From NCBI GenBank assembly GCA_036924285.1, contig JAYKYS010000001.1, positions 13,851,501 through 13,915,500 of the forward strand: a stretch of 64,000 nt of DNA, given 5' to 3'. Both the position numbers and the translations under genes were made by a program. Below the pieces are notes generated by a model. That model saw only the letters and a program-made list of their open reading frames with translations, did no database searches and was not told the origin of the DNA. The stretch is from Asterella californica (taxonomy: Eukaryota > Streptophyta > Marchantiopsida > Marchantiales > Aytoniaceae). Shown one piece after another: positions 45,425 to 55,659 of this stretch. The number at the start of each line of letters is the position of its first letter. The first letter of the stretch is position 1.

Positions 45425-45427
45425 CTA
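45419..45427 (-). promoter_or_regulatory. Candidate stop-codon readthrough site, UAG-CAGUCA (MT4)
   Basis: On the minus strand GCAAGA is followed by TAG (45425-45427) and CAGTCA (45419-45424), a perfect CARYYA. DNMT upstream and RT downstream are in the same frame. The position is shared with MT1 and MT2. Confidence 0.65.
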
Positions 45428-46640
45428 TCTTGCAGCCTCTAGAGCAGTTTCCTTCTGCTCACCACCAACAACCTCCACCGCTACTGTGCGTAAAACTTCT
45501 GCAGTTCTAGCTGCAAACTCCACACTCTCTCCTACGACATCCCATGATGTCCAAGGATGACGAACTCCACGTGCCTCGCCCCCAGCCTTTGCCTCCACCG
45601 ACCCGGTAGGCAAAGAGCTCAAGAGTGCTCGAGCAGTAACACCCGTCGATCGCATCCGACGCTGCTCAGCCAATCCAAGACTAACAATCCATGTCAAGCA
45701 ATTCAAGTCCATTGCTTGACCCAATACTTGACGACGTGAAGCCTCCGACACCGAAGCTACTGCCGTCGTACCCGTAGCGAAACCCATCGCTCGCTCTCTC
45801 TCATCGGCATTGAGCTCCACCAACTGCCGTAATTGAGCAGCCCACACAAGCCCAGGTCCTCCATCTCTGTAAGCATGTGACGCTGGAAAGCTTACCAAAG
45901 TGGGTAATGCTACCATGGACCGTCCCACTAGGTTCACCACTGCCATGGGTGACCTATCGACGACTCTCACCACTTGAGATCGTCGTCCTGCATCCAAGAT
46001 GCTATCAACCGTGAGATGTGCTGGTCGTCTCACTCCATCGTGTGCTCGCTTAAGCACTTCTCTCGGTAACAAGTTCGTCCACCACAACCGTGGACGATGT
46101 GCACGAGATCCTACTCTCGCTGCATCCAACAACACTGCTGGTCCAATCCAAGACCGCACTTGGTGCACACTCGCTATCATCTGTGTACGAGCATCACCCA
46201 ACAAAGGAACGTTCTCCAAGATGTATGCTGGAGATGTCGTAAGATCCATAACATCTCCCAGAACATCCTAGATCGCGGGTCATGTAAACCCTGACCTCTC
46301 CCAGCACGCGTGTGACCTTGACATGGCCATCCGGCTATCACCAAGTGAATGGTGCCAACAAACGTAAGATCCTACGTCCCCTGCAGCAAAATATCCGACG
46401 GTAATGCTTGCTGGTATCCTCTAACAGCTGATATGGGCAACAACTCAGGATATCTCTGCACCAAACGTGCCACATGTCGTAATGAGATGCGTCTCGCAAT
46501 CTCATCTCTCTCCACATACAAGTATCGCTGTACTTGTATACTTGTCTGCAATACCGCAGCCAAACCTGTGCTGATCCCTCCAAACAGCTCCAGCACACAT
46601 ACACCCTCCTCTGGATACTGCCACACAATGAGAGTCGTAT
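45425..46640 (-). pseudogene. MT4 DNMT: C5-cytosine DNA methyltransferase inside the retroelement polyprotein
   Basis: Motif I is VLELFGGISTGLAAVL (SAM binding, about 46,550-46,600), followed by RYLYVERDEIARRISLRHVA and YQQALPSDI. The catalytic loop is VIAGWPCQGHTRAGRGQG, with PCQ at codons 46318-46326. ENV is at 46208-46216 (YILENVPLLGDA). VGSRAHRPRLWWTNLL is the Arg-rich motif VIII. LVSFPASHAYRDGG and RRQVLGQAMDLN close the fold (motif X). The order and the H-R-x-R-x-x-W-x-N-L motif resemble DNMT3-type enzymes. It would transfer methyl groups from SAM to cytosine. One TAG (46372-46374) and one frameshift near 46,240 break this copy, but all catalytic motifs are unchanged. Confidence 0.9.
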
Positions 46641-47860
46641 CCAACGGTGATAAGGTCACAGGGCCAGTAGCAAGAACAACCCTTTGTTCCTTTGTTCCTC
46701 TACCGGTGGTACAAAGGCTTCACTCCAAGCCTGCTGCACCAACTGATCAGCATACTCCTGCAACTCTCCACTCGAATTCCAGAGTGGAACATCCAAGACA
46801 GATGGTACTAACGTAGACATGCTAGGCATGTCCTCCACCTCCTCAAAGACCGGAGTATCCTCCGCATGGGCATTGCCCTCCAACATCTCGCCCGGCCAAG
46901 TGATGACCGAACAGAACCCTGCAACGGATGCCATCGTCCCTGGTGTAGGCTCCGTCGTCCTAACTCTAGCACTGAACCGCACTAGTAAGCGGCTCACTCG
47001 TCTCTCACCGGACTGTCAACCTGATCTGTAAGATGCTGTCTCCGCCCAATAGTCGATCACAAACCCCATAGGGTACAACACAACACCTCCCACCAATACA
47101 TCATAAGACTATGCGGCTGTAACGATGGCCTTGGTCCTCACCATAGAGCCATCCGTGGGATGATCTGGCTGAACTCTCATCGTCAACATCTCACGTGTCA
47201 TATGTAGAGCCGTACCTCCTGATCCCATAGAGATGTCTGCAACTGGAATGGACATCTCTCTATCTCGGACTTCTTCAGACTCAAACCAATACACGCCGTC
47301 TTTCCCAACATCAACGGTTGGGCTCCAGAGTCTAACAAGACCTTCTGGGGTCGATACACTTTTCCTGAAGGTGCCACCAAATAGAAGATACCACTTCTGT
47401 TATCCAACAACACCACACCTGGTGCCAAACCAGCAAGGTCAATCGCCGGCCTAGCTGGTAACTCATCTAACCTAGCAGTCGCCGCTTGCCAAGTACCACT
47501 GGTAGCTGTCTTGATCCTCGACTCCATGGACACGTCTACCGTCTTTCGCTGAACTACTTCAGCACTAGAGGTAACTACATCCTCGCTCTCACTGAGCGTG
47601 GCCGCCAACTGGAACACTGGAGCCAAGTTGACTCCCAATGCCCTCATATCCGTGGCTGAGAATAGCGAGGCTCGCAAAATTGATGTAGCTGCCCCGAACA
47701 TCGGATTCGACGTCGCATCCACAGACGTCGAGGGTGGACTCACATCACACCCACTCCTAGGTGTCGATGCCTCCAACTCTACTGCACCATCGGTAGGCCG
47801 TTTAGGAACCATAGATGTGGTCCTCAACGCCTCCGATAACGTGAATGACTAGGGAAGCCT
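46641..47860 (-). pseudogene. MT4 protease region
   Basis: The frame 47827-47198 carries the retropepsin site VLLDSGAQPLMLGK, preceded by VVLLDNRSGIFYLVAPSGKV. A shift follows. YDVLVGGVVLYPMGFVIDYW (about 47,100) and the linker NAHAEDTPVFEEVEDM then lead to the DNMT. The DVLVGG and DYW stretch completes the protease fold and recurs in MT2. The protease would process Gag, DNMT and Pol. The reading frame is broken twice. Confidence 0.8.
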
Positions 47861-47863
47861 GGT

Positions 47864-48715
47864 CTATCTACCAGCCTCCCCGCGTTGTAGATCTAATTCC
47901 ACTGACGCACCTCGTGGCTCAGAGACACGTACTGCACCTCTAGTCACTGCCGCAGATGCCTCAATCTGTGCCACACCAGCCATGAAGTCGAAGTCACCTC
48001 CTTCTCCTCCATAAGACGTGGAAGCCTCTGTTCCACCTGATCTCCGCTGAGCCATAGCCATACTAGCTATCCTCTGCTCCAACTGCTCAATCCGAGCAGC
48101 CATACTTGCTTCTGACGTCGTAGCAGGCGGTGGACCGACCGGTCCTCTCCCAGGTGCTAGACCTCTATCTCCAGCTCGACCACCACGGTCTCCCTGAGCT
48201 CCTCCGCCTCGTCCACGATCAGCCTTCCCTTGCTGCAACTCGGGATGGAGATCAAAACAACGGTCACTACTGTGACCAGGTCGTCCGCAATGCTCACATT
48301 GCCTAGGTACTGCTTGAGAGGTCCCTGATGTCTCATAACCTCTCCTCTGTGGACAGTCCTTCTGCTGATGAGGACCATCACACGTCCAGCAAGGACCCCC
48401 TTGCTGCTGACTAGAGAAGGACGGCATGGGCTTTTGCCCACCAGATCCTCCAACACCTCCCTGAGATCGTGACTGCTCTGCACGATCCTTATCACCACCA
48501 CCACCACGCTGTTGCGTAGCCTGTGATCCTCGAGAAGAGGTGGTCGCTCCATGTGATGTCTCCTTGCTGAACCCAGCAACCACCACCCTCTCCTCCACCA
48601 TGTTGAGCTCAATCCGCTCAGCCAGACTAAAGACAACCGTCAACGTCGGAGCGGTATCTTTAAGAAGAGTAGCATCTCTAACTCTCCTATGCAGCTCCCG
48701 GTCTAGTATTCCCAT
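47864..48715 (-). pseudogene. MT4 Gag C-terminal half with two zinc knuckles
   Basis: The frame opens with ILDRELHRRVRDATLLKD and a basic Gly/Ser/Gln-rich stretch. Two Cys-His knuckles follow: CWTCDGPHQQKDC, with three instead of four residues before His, and the canonical CEHCGRPGHSSDRC. A Gly/Arg-rich tract and a short coiled coil (ARIEQLEQRIASMAMAQR) come after. Knuckles bind the element RNA. This frame joins the N-terminal Gag frame by a one-base shift at VQFWYG near 48,710. Confidence 0.85.
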
Positions 48716-49510
48716 ACCAGAACTGTACTGCTTGTGCTTCCATCACCCCTTGGGTAACGCTGATCAACCGCCTCATGCGAGTAAACGCCTCGCGTATGCT
48801 CTCTCTAGTCTTTCGCTGGAACTCCTGCAGACTCCTCAACTTGTCGGTCTGCACACCTTGATAGTTCTTCCTCAAATATTGGAAGAACTGAACCACAGGG
48901 TTAAACCCTGGTGGTATCCCGCTCACACTACCACCTGCTCCACTACTTGTGGACGCATCGGTAATAGGTACTCCGCCCTCTGTGGCTGTACCACTGCTAC
49001 TGGCACCCAAACTCGCAGGTGCTACGCCTCTTGAAACTACGCCAGTAGTGATAGAAACGTAGTTGAGAGACCAATGTTGTCTCCACAACTCGATCTCAAC
49101 ACTGTAATCTCGCCTGAACTCATGATAATCGTCCATCGGCGGTCCCTCCAAGTGTTGGAACAAACCCTTCCATGCCATGAAGGGTGTAAACAGCTGTGGG
49201 TTCCGCATTTGCTGCAGATCGCACCAACTGTCAAACTCCTGGATGAAGTCATCCAGCTCAATGATACCAACTGTACCCGAGTAACGTCGAGGTCCCTTCG
49301 TGACCCCATAGATCTCGTCCATGTCCCACAACAATGGTGTGGTGACACTAGACTCACCACCAGAAAACGCGCTGTCTGCGTCTGACTCGTCCTCTGGAAC
49401 AACCGACGGCAATGGTGTAGGTAGTCGGTACCTCACCCCACTCCCTGTATACCCACTGTCCGAGAAGTCACCACCAGAACCTCCCGAGAACTCCGTGATG
49501 AGAGAATCTC
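48687..49510 (-). pseudogene. MT4 Gag N-terminal half
   Basis: It is open from about 49,510 (just after a TAG) with a Gly/Ser-rich start and no ATG. It then reads DADSAFSGGESSVTTPLLWD, IELDDFIQEFDSWCDLQQMR, DYHEFRRDYSVEIELWRQHW, FNPVVQFFQYLRKNYQGVQT and SIREAFTRMRRLISVTQGVM. The same protein is seen in MT2. The helical pattern and the knuckles that follow identify it as Gag. The true start codon was not found. Confidence 0.8.
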
Positions 49511-49934
49511 GCTAACACACTCCTCAACCGGAAGCCGCAATCTCCGTCACCACCGTAACCATCACTTGCCTAACCCCGCTCCTACTGAGCACACCTATCC
49601 CCTACTAGGACGGTCAAGGTAAGGGCAACCTGTACCTGCCATCACCACAAGCAGCCTCTCACGATCTGTTGGTCGTCACTCCAACCGCACTGTGAGAGAG
49701 ACAAAGGTAGTCTGACTGGTCCGCAACTCCAGCCTCACTACCGACAGCACACTGGAGTAACTCACTCCGGAAATCAAGCGCCAACACAAGCAAATGCGGC
49801 GCACAAACAGGAAGCAGAATATGGAGGGGTTCCAACCACAAGAAGTCCAAACGATAACTTTCCACACTCAAACATTCACATAAAGAGAAACCCCGCCCCA
49901 CCCGGACTGACGTCTTCTCGTCGGTGACCACATG
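49511..49934 (-). other. MT4 5' untranslated leader
   Basis: Non-coding between the PBS and Gag. Nothing else was recognised. Confidence 0.45.
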
Positions 49935-49952
49935 CACAATATATGGTCACCA
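49935..49952 (-). other. Candidate primer-binding site of MT4
   Basis: The minus strand reads TGGTGACCATATATTGTG, two bases after the proposed LTR end ACGACA. It starts TGG as a PBS should. The tRNA was not identified. Confidence 0.4.
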
Positions 49953-49954
49953 AC

Positions 49955-50222
49955 TGTCGTAACTGACACTGGAGGTCACTAACTAGATGTCCACACCTCT
50001 AGTAGCTCCAAAAACATCCACGTGGTAGCTCTACTAGCTCACCCAAGACAACTGCCACCAATTGTCTCTATACACGTCTCTACGGTATAGGCAAGCACTA
50101 CCACAACTATAGCTTACCCCTAATACTATGGGGTCGCCCTACTACTCCTCTAAGGACGTGCGAGAAGGTCTCCTACTACCTTATACAAGTCCATAAGTAC
50201 TTGCACGCATCCCTGTAGAACA
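49955..50222 (-). repeat. Candidate 5' LTR of MT4 (268 bp)
   Basis: On the minus strand it begins TGTTCTACAGGG and ends GTTACGACA, directly before the PBS. No second copy is present in the window, so the limits rest on the TG/CA ends and PBS spacing only. Confidence 0.35.
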
Positions 50223-50227
50223 CCAAG

Positions 50228-50345
50228 AGCTATTGGTCTAGTGGTAAAGCCAAAGCTAAGACTACAGAGTTAGGAGTCCAGGTCGAGGAATAGTGTTGGG
50301 ATGGGTGACCAGCTGGTTTTACCCTTCCCACACAACTGAAGCTTG
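50228..50345 (+). mobile_element. Candidate SINE with tRNA-like and 5S rRNA-like parts
   Basis: TGGTCTAGTGG (50234-50244) is a perfect pol III A box. GGTCGAGGAA (50281-50290) is a weak B box. Directly after it, GTTGGGATGGGTGACCAGCTGG closely resembles the 3' part of 5S rRNA (GGATGGGTGACC). No clear poly-A tail or target duplication was found. Confidence 0.4.
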
Positions 50346-50944
50346 GATACCTCTCTCATGCAAGCCAGCAAGCTGACTTGCGGCGGGCGCGGGCTCGGGC
50401 TCAGGCTCAGCTCCGCTCCGCCTCCGCACTACACTCTCACGCCTCCGCACTCACGCACCTTTGCTCCTCGTAACTAGCCTTTTTGCACTTGCGAGTGTCA
50501 CGGCAGCGAAGTTCGACATGCCATAACTTCTTCAATCCTTGGTCAAACTCCACGAAACTTAGTGCACTAGATTCGTCTCTCCAATGCGCTTCCAAAGAGC
50601 CCACTCCGATCCGACATTGACAAGTATTTCAGCTGTCACGCCCAAACGCGCAATCTGGCTCCAACAAGTCACTTCAAGAACATTCCGCAAAATTTCTGCA
50701 GCGCTTCCGCATGACAGAAATCTCCACTCGACCCCAACAACAGCAATCGATCTGCGACCAGCAATGTAGCAGCGCTCACACACCTCGATCATAGGTCCAA
50801 ACAATCAACCACGAACGACAACGCCCGAAGATACCAGCGGACGATTTCAGATTTCAGATCAGCGAGCTCTTATTGAACTCCGCCTCGACCTGCACTCATT
50901 TCTTCGAGTAATCTGCATTGAGAAATTACCATCTCCAACACTAC
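50346..50944. other. Unassigned DNA, partly related to repeat R1 surroundings
   Basis: A short GC-rich stretch with CTCGGGCTCAGGCTCAG-type repeats lies at about 50,385-50,460. The rest has no supported gene. The part from about 50,820 resembles 12,640-12,780. Confidence 0.35.
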
Positions 50945-51202
50945 AACACTTATTACTCACAAATGGTCAAGCCAAACCCACTCTAAACGCGAAGAGAATC
51001 CGGGTTACACTCAACTAGACTATCCACCATAGCCTGGAGCTTGAAGGCTCAACTCGAAGAACTAAGGCCTCCAAGCCCTACCTGCGAAGTATATCCCTAG
51101 TGGGCTCTCCCACCAACTCGCCCTAACGGCACTAACGGTCTTACCGGGATGCGCCACTTCGCACTCGATCAACCTAGCTGAGGTGCCCAAACTGACGTGA
51201 CA
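50945..51202 (-). repeat. Dispersed repeat R1, copy 3
   Basis: It is homologous along its whole length to 11231-11484, ending ACTGACGTGACA. It is the best-preserved copy. Confidence 0.65.
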
Positions 51203-51289
51203 AAGGTTACTTGAATTACATAAATCTATCATTAACTTTAAAATTTTAAAAAAATCTCTAATCTTGCAAATTGTGAGCACCACATACGC

Positions 51290-51690
51290 TGTCGTGTCGT
51301 GGACCGGCTCTTATATGAAATTCAGACTTCGATGCTTGTCGCTCCAAAGACACTCATAGGAAAAGCAAGCTAGGCCTTAGCTTACGAGCTTTTGGCACAA
51401 TTTCATATCTCCACTTTCATCGCATCAGTGGATAGATTAGTTGTCAGCACTCCATAAGCACTTCGTTTACTTCGTTTGGACGCATAGTGGAGAAGTTACA
51501 GGACTCGAAAGATGGAGAAAGTAAGCTAAGCTCCACTTTACGAGCTTTTGGTACAATTCGGGATCTCCACTTTCATTGCATCAGTGGGTAGATCTCCTTC
51601 TCTGCACTCCATAGGCACTTCGTCTACTTCGTTTGGACGCCTAGTGGAGAAATTACAAGACTCGAAAGATGGAGAAAGTAAGCAGGGATT
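51290..51690 (+). repeat. Fragment of a D-type LTR (5' end)
   Basis: It starts TGTCGTGTCGTGGACCGGCTC and matches the reverse complement of 54560-54963, including two of the internal tandem units. It lies in the opposite orientation to element D and is clearly more diverged than the two LTRs of D. Confidence 0.8.
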
Positions 51691-51869
51691 AAGACGCAGG
51701 ATTACTCCTTTTGCCCATTTAGTATACAAGATATCGTTCCCATAGAGGATTTGCACAAGTAACACTGCTCTAAGTTCTAAGATCTGTTCAAACACACAAA
51801 CACATGGGTTTTGCCTAAATCCCGTCTTCTCACAAAACCACGCGTCTTCCAGATACGCCAAAAGATACT

Positions 51870-52935
51870 CTGGATCTAAACAAACAACTACTAACTAAAA
51901 TATCACACAACTATTCACAGAGAAGCTCAGGAAGACGATCTTCCTGCTTCCAGGTTGCTTCTTCCGGTCTTCTCAGTACCGTCTTCCCGAAGCGAATCTC
52001 GGCTTCTGGGGGTTCAACTCGGCTTCTCACACCTCTAGAAGACTGTCATGCTTCGCAGAAGTCGACTAGCACGGCTGTTACACGTTACTCTCACACTCAC
52101 ATTCCAACGGGTTATATCAATCACAGGATGTATGCCCCCTGTAGCCTTCCTAGGCTTCTGCCTACGGAAATAGTCTTCCTGCAGCACTACAACGACATTC
52201 ACCTTCACGGAAGCTCAATAGAAGTTTCGTAAACTCACTAGAAGAAGGTAAGAAGATGGGGAAGATGGGAGAAGGTGGGGAAGAAGGGAAATCCAAACAA
52301 GAGAAAACAAGATGGAAAGGAGATTTAAGATTCCAACAAGCTTCTAGTCCGGATCCTGACTAACAAGCCATCCTTGCTTGTAATAGTTTGGGGAGGAAGA
52401 CAACAAACGTGAGTACTGTTGCACCGTCTTCTACTCGAGGATGTCGTCTTCTGTTGCGGGAAGAAGGCTTCTTTCTTCTTCTCTTCGCTGCTTCGACTAC
52501 TCTGTCTTCTGGGATCTCTTACCCATAAGACCGTCCGTACGTAGATCCTAAGTGCTCTACTAGACGAGCCAAGCTACACTTCCACAACTGTTGACATTCA
52601 CCGCCACTCAAGAAGAACACTTCCCGTGCACAATTGGGAGCGAATTCAGGAAAACCCACCACCCATAAGACATGAACAAAGCTTCTGCACTCAAATCCAT
52701 AATCCATTCCCCGAGAAGAAGTCACAATGGCATTGGGAAGCTCACTCCCTCTACTTCATGCGCCTACTCCTCGACACATCAGTCTAGTAAACAAGACTGC
52801 ACGAGGATGCAGTTCCCTGTTCCTAAACTGTTCACTACCTCTACCTACATCTTCGAACCACTGCTGGTCCGAGCATGCAGACCCCTCCTGTGTATTTCCA
52901 GACTATTCGTATGTTTCCAACAACGGGTGTAGTGT
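51870..52935. repeat. GAAGAC/GTCTTC-rich block, left part
   Basis: It is dense in GTCTTC, GAAGAC, CTTCCGG and related words. No gene was recognised. Element D is inserted in it (duplication GCGAA at 52936-52940 and 59453-59457), so it continues at 59,458. Confidence 0.6.
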
Positions 52936-52940
52936 GCGAA

Positions 52941-54963
52941 GTATCGTGTCGGATATTGCGTGAAGGATGTCCAGGAAAACGCGAGGTTCCTGGCTGTGGA
53001 GATGTTGTGTGCTGAAACAGAGACAAGACAGAGAAAAAACAACTACGAAAGCGAATGCTGCGATATATACCACTCCCAAATGTATGTACACTGCCGGCTC
53101 TTTCTCTTAAGAGCACAGAACTGAAAACCAGACCAGAGCAGTCTGTAACCTGCTTCAAAAGCCCTTGAAAACAACCCTTGAATCGCAACCTTGACCCGAA
53201 AACACCGAAGCGTAGCTCAAAGCAAGAGAAACTTCCCTTTGCTAACAAACAGAGCCACAACAGTATCACACGATCCAAACCCAAGTCCAAATCACATCCA
53301 TGTACAAGTTCTTAGCTAAAGCTAGCTATCACAAGCTGTGTACAACCAACCAGAACTCTAACGAACTCAAAAGAGCAAAACCCGTAGCGAAGAAACCGAA
53401 AAAGGCCTATCTGTGGACTTCCTCCTTTCGCTGAACGGACTTCAGATGTCGATAGGGTCTCCTCCGCTGACTCCGTTAACCCAAGAAACCTTCAGATCCG
53501 ACTCCCAACAGCCGAGATATCGCCGATTTTTGATCGCAGGTGACCGAATCTCCAAAAACTCCTCCCAGCGGCTTAAAATCGCTCACACCGCACAAACGGA
53601 TCGTCCAAACTGATATCCGTCTTCGCTGGCAGATAGATCTAGCTACCCTGAACCCAACGAGACTCCAAACAAGCCGTTTGGAGTTCCCCTTGCAAAACCA
53701 CGCAAGAAATTTGGTCGCAGGTTGCAAAAAACTGACGTAAATCGGCTCCCTGCGGCTCAAACTCGCTCACCACACCCAAACCAACAATCCAATCTGCACA
53801 CGGTCTTCTCCTATGAGTAGATGAAGACTCCCTGATCGCGTAGGCACCAAGAACGAAGAGCTTGGCTCACCGATCGCGAAGAACAGCCCAACCTCAGGTC
53901 GCAGGTGAACGAAAATCTGATGTAAGCGCTTCCCTGCGAGTCAATTTCACTCAGAACTTCCAAACCGCCCGATGAAAACTGGTATCGTCTTCAATTTCCT
54001 GTAGAACTCGGTGTTCTGATCACGTTGGATCCAAGGACAGCAAGTTTGGACTCCGGAACGGCCCGAACGGTCCAACTCTCCTTCACAGGTAACTGAAAAC
54101 TCCAAATCTGCTTCCTGCGTCTCAATTTCACTCAGTACGCACTCCCTGATCCATCTCTTCCCAAACCGTTTGAACCAGTGCGTAGCCTGCACAGATCTGA
54201 ACCCAACGACGCCTTGCGCGTTTGCATTGGACTTTCAACTCTCCCGCACCGTCCGTTGACAGGTCGCAGACGCAAGCAAGCCCCTTAAGCAGCCCCCTTG
54301 TTACAGTCTGTATGTACGAAGTTCAACCCTCAATAATAAGAAGCAGGCCCCTTGCGTGTTTGATATAACGCCTGAAGCCCTAAATACCCAGTCAGCAAGT
54401 AACTAGGGGCCTAGCTTGATTTTACCTTTTTCCGAATCGCATAACTTCTTCTTTGGATGTCCAAACGAAATAAACAAGATGCCCATGGAAAGCTGACAAC
54501 GAGCTCTATCCATCTATGCAATAAAAGTAAAGATCCGAAGTTGCGCCAAAAGCTCGTAAGTTGGGGCCTAGCTTGTTTTCTCCATCTTTCGAGTCCTGTA
54601 ACTCCTTCACTATGCGTCCAAACGAAGTAGACAAAGTGCCTATGGAATGCTGACAAGGAGCTCTATCCACTGGTGCGATAAGAACGAAGATCCGAAGTGG
54701 TGCCAAAAACCCGTAAGCTGGGGCCTAGCTTATTTTCTCCATCTTTCGAGTCCTGTAACTTCTCCACTAGGCGTCCAAACGAAGTAGACAAAGTGCCTTT
54801 GGAAAGCTGACAATGAGCTCTACACATCTATGCGATGAAAATGGAGATCTGAGATTGTGCCAAAATCCGTAAGCTGGGGCCTAGCTTGTCTTCTCATGAG
54901 TGTCTTTGGAGCGACAAGCATCGAAGTTTGTATTTCAGGTACGAGCCGGTCCACGACACGACA
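52941..54963 (-). repeat. 3' LTR of element D (2,023 bp)
   Basis: It reads TGTCGTGTCGTGGACC at its minus-strand start and CCGACACGATAC at its end. It contains three to four tandem units of 147-158 bp (landmark GGGGCCTAGCTT at about 54416, 54563, 54721 and 54876). Confidence 0.93.
54416..54930 (-). repeat. Tandem array of about 155-bp units inside the D LTR
   Basis: Each unit holds CCTAGCTT, TCGAGTCCTGTAACT and GCTGACAA(C/G/T)GAGCTCTA. The same array occurs in the other LTR (about 58,900-59,420) and, in part, in the fragment at 51290-51690. Confidence 0.8.
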
Positions 54964-54975
54964 TCCACCCCCTCT
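54964..54975 (-). other. Polypurine tract of element D
   Basis: The minus strand reads AGAGGGGGTGGA directly before the 3' LTR. An identical tract precedes the complex C LTR at 35,211. Confidence 0.8.
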
Positions 54976-55659
54976 GAACCTGTGCATCCTCCGGTATGCA
55001 CCAGAGATACCAACCAAGGAGTGGACCGGCACGCACACTCATTCCCATCTTGTTATCCTCCCTCCCATCTCAGTCAACCTCATCCGCAAGGTTGCAACCT
55101 GATCGTCATCTTGAAGTTGCTACCCTGCCATGATCCTCCCTATATCCATGCTCATTGACTTTCACCTCGAACCTCCCATCCAATCACCCCCTCTAGATCT
55201 ACACATCTTCAATATGCGAAGACATAGAAAGAATAACCCATCATACCATAGAATTGACTTCCATCTGTCTTGTAAAACCTCACCGTTGAGGTTTGTAACC
55301 CAAGTGTCGTAGTAGACATCCCCCATCCTGTCAATCATCACCCGTATCCTGACTGTAACCCTGAAGCTCAAGTCTGTACATGTCATCGTGCATAATCCTC
55401 TCTTCTTTTTTGTTTTTCTGAAAAAAAAGAACCACACTGTTGCAACCAGAATCCTCAAACGCAACCATAATTATCCCGCTGTACAATGATATCCTCCTCA
55501 ACCATCATCCTCCCTGATCTCTTCTCCTGAAAATCCTCACAACCTCCCAAGCATCATCCTCTCAACCTTCCTGAAAATATTTACAATCTCCCAAGCATCA
55601 TCCTCCCAACACAAATCACCTTCAGCAATGGCTTCTCCCCTGTAAGCCATCCTTACCCA
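54976..55659 (-). other. Element D region downstream of gag
   Basis: About 0.7 kb without a recognisable gene. It probably marks where pol was deleted. Confidence 0.5.

Larger units (their letters stand above)
43657..50222 (-). mobile_element. MT4: most complete copy of the DNMT-encoding Ty3/gypsy family
   Basis: Reading leftward it has a probable 5' LTR (49955-50222), PBS (49935-49952), gag, two zinc knuckles, protease, DNMT, the UAG-CAGTCA border, RT, RNase H and the first part of the integrase spacer. It breaks off at 43,657 against MT3, so integrase and the 3' LTR are missing. Frameshifts in gag, before the protease and in DNMT, and four in-frame stops, prevent expression as one protein. 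Confidence 0.88.

Noticed and set aside
45425..46640. Bacterial restriction-modification methyltransferase or contamination
   Set aside because: The domain is flanked in frame by protease and RT of a eukaryotic retrotransposon and recurs at the same place in MT2 and MT1.
50281..50320. A genuine 5S rRNA gene
   Set aside because: Only the GGATGGGTGACC neighbourhood matches. The rest of the roughly 120-nt gene is absent.
53413..54192. Several short frames repeated identically at 57.9-58.8 kb
   Set aside because: They lie inside the two LTRs of element D and are duplicated only because the LTRs are. No coding signal.
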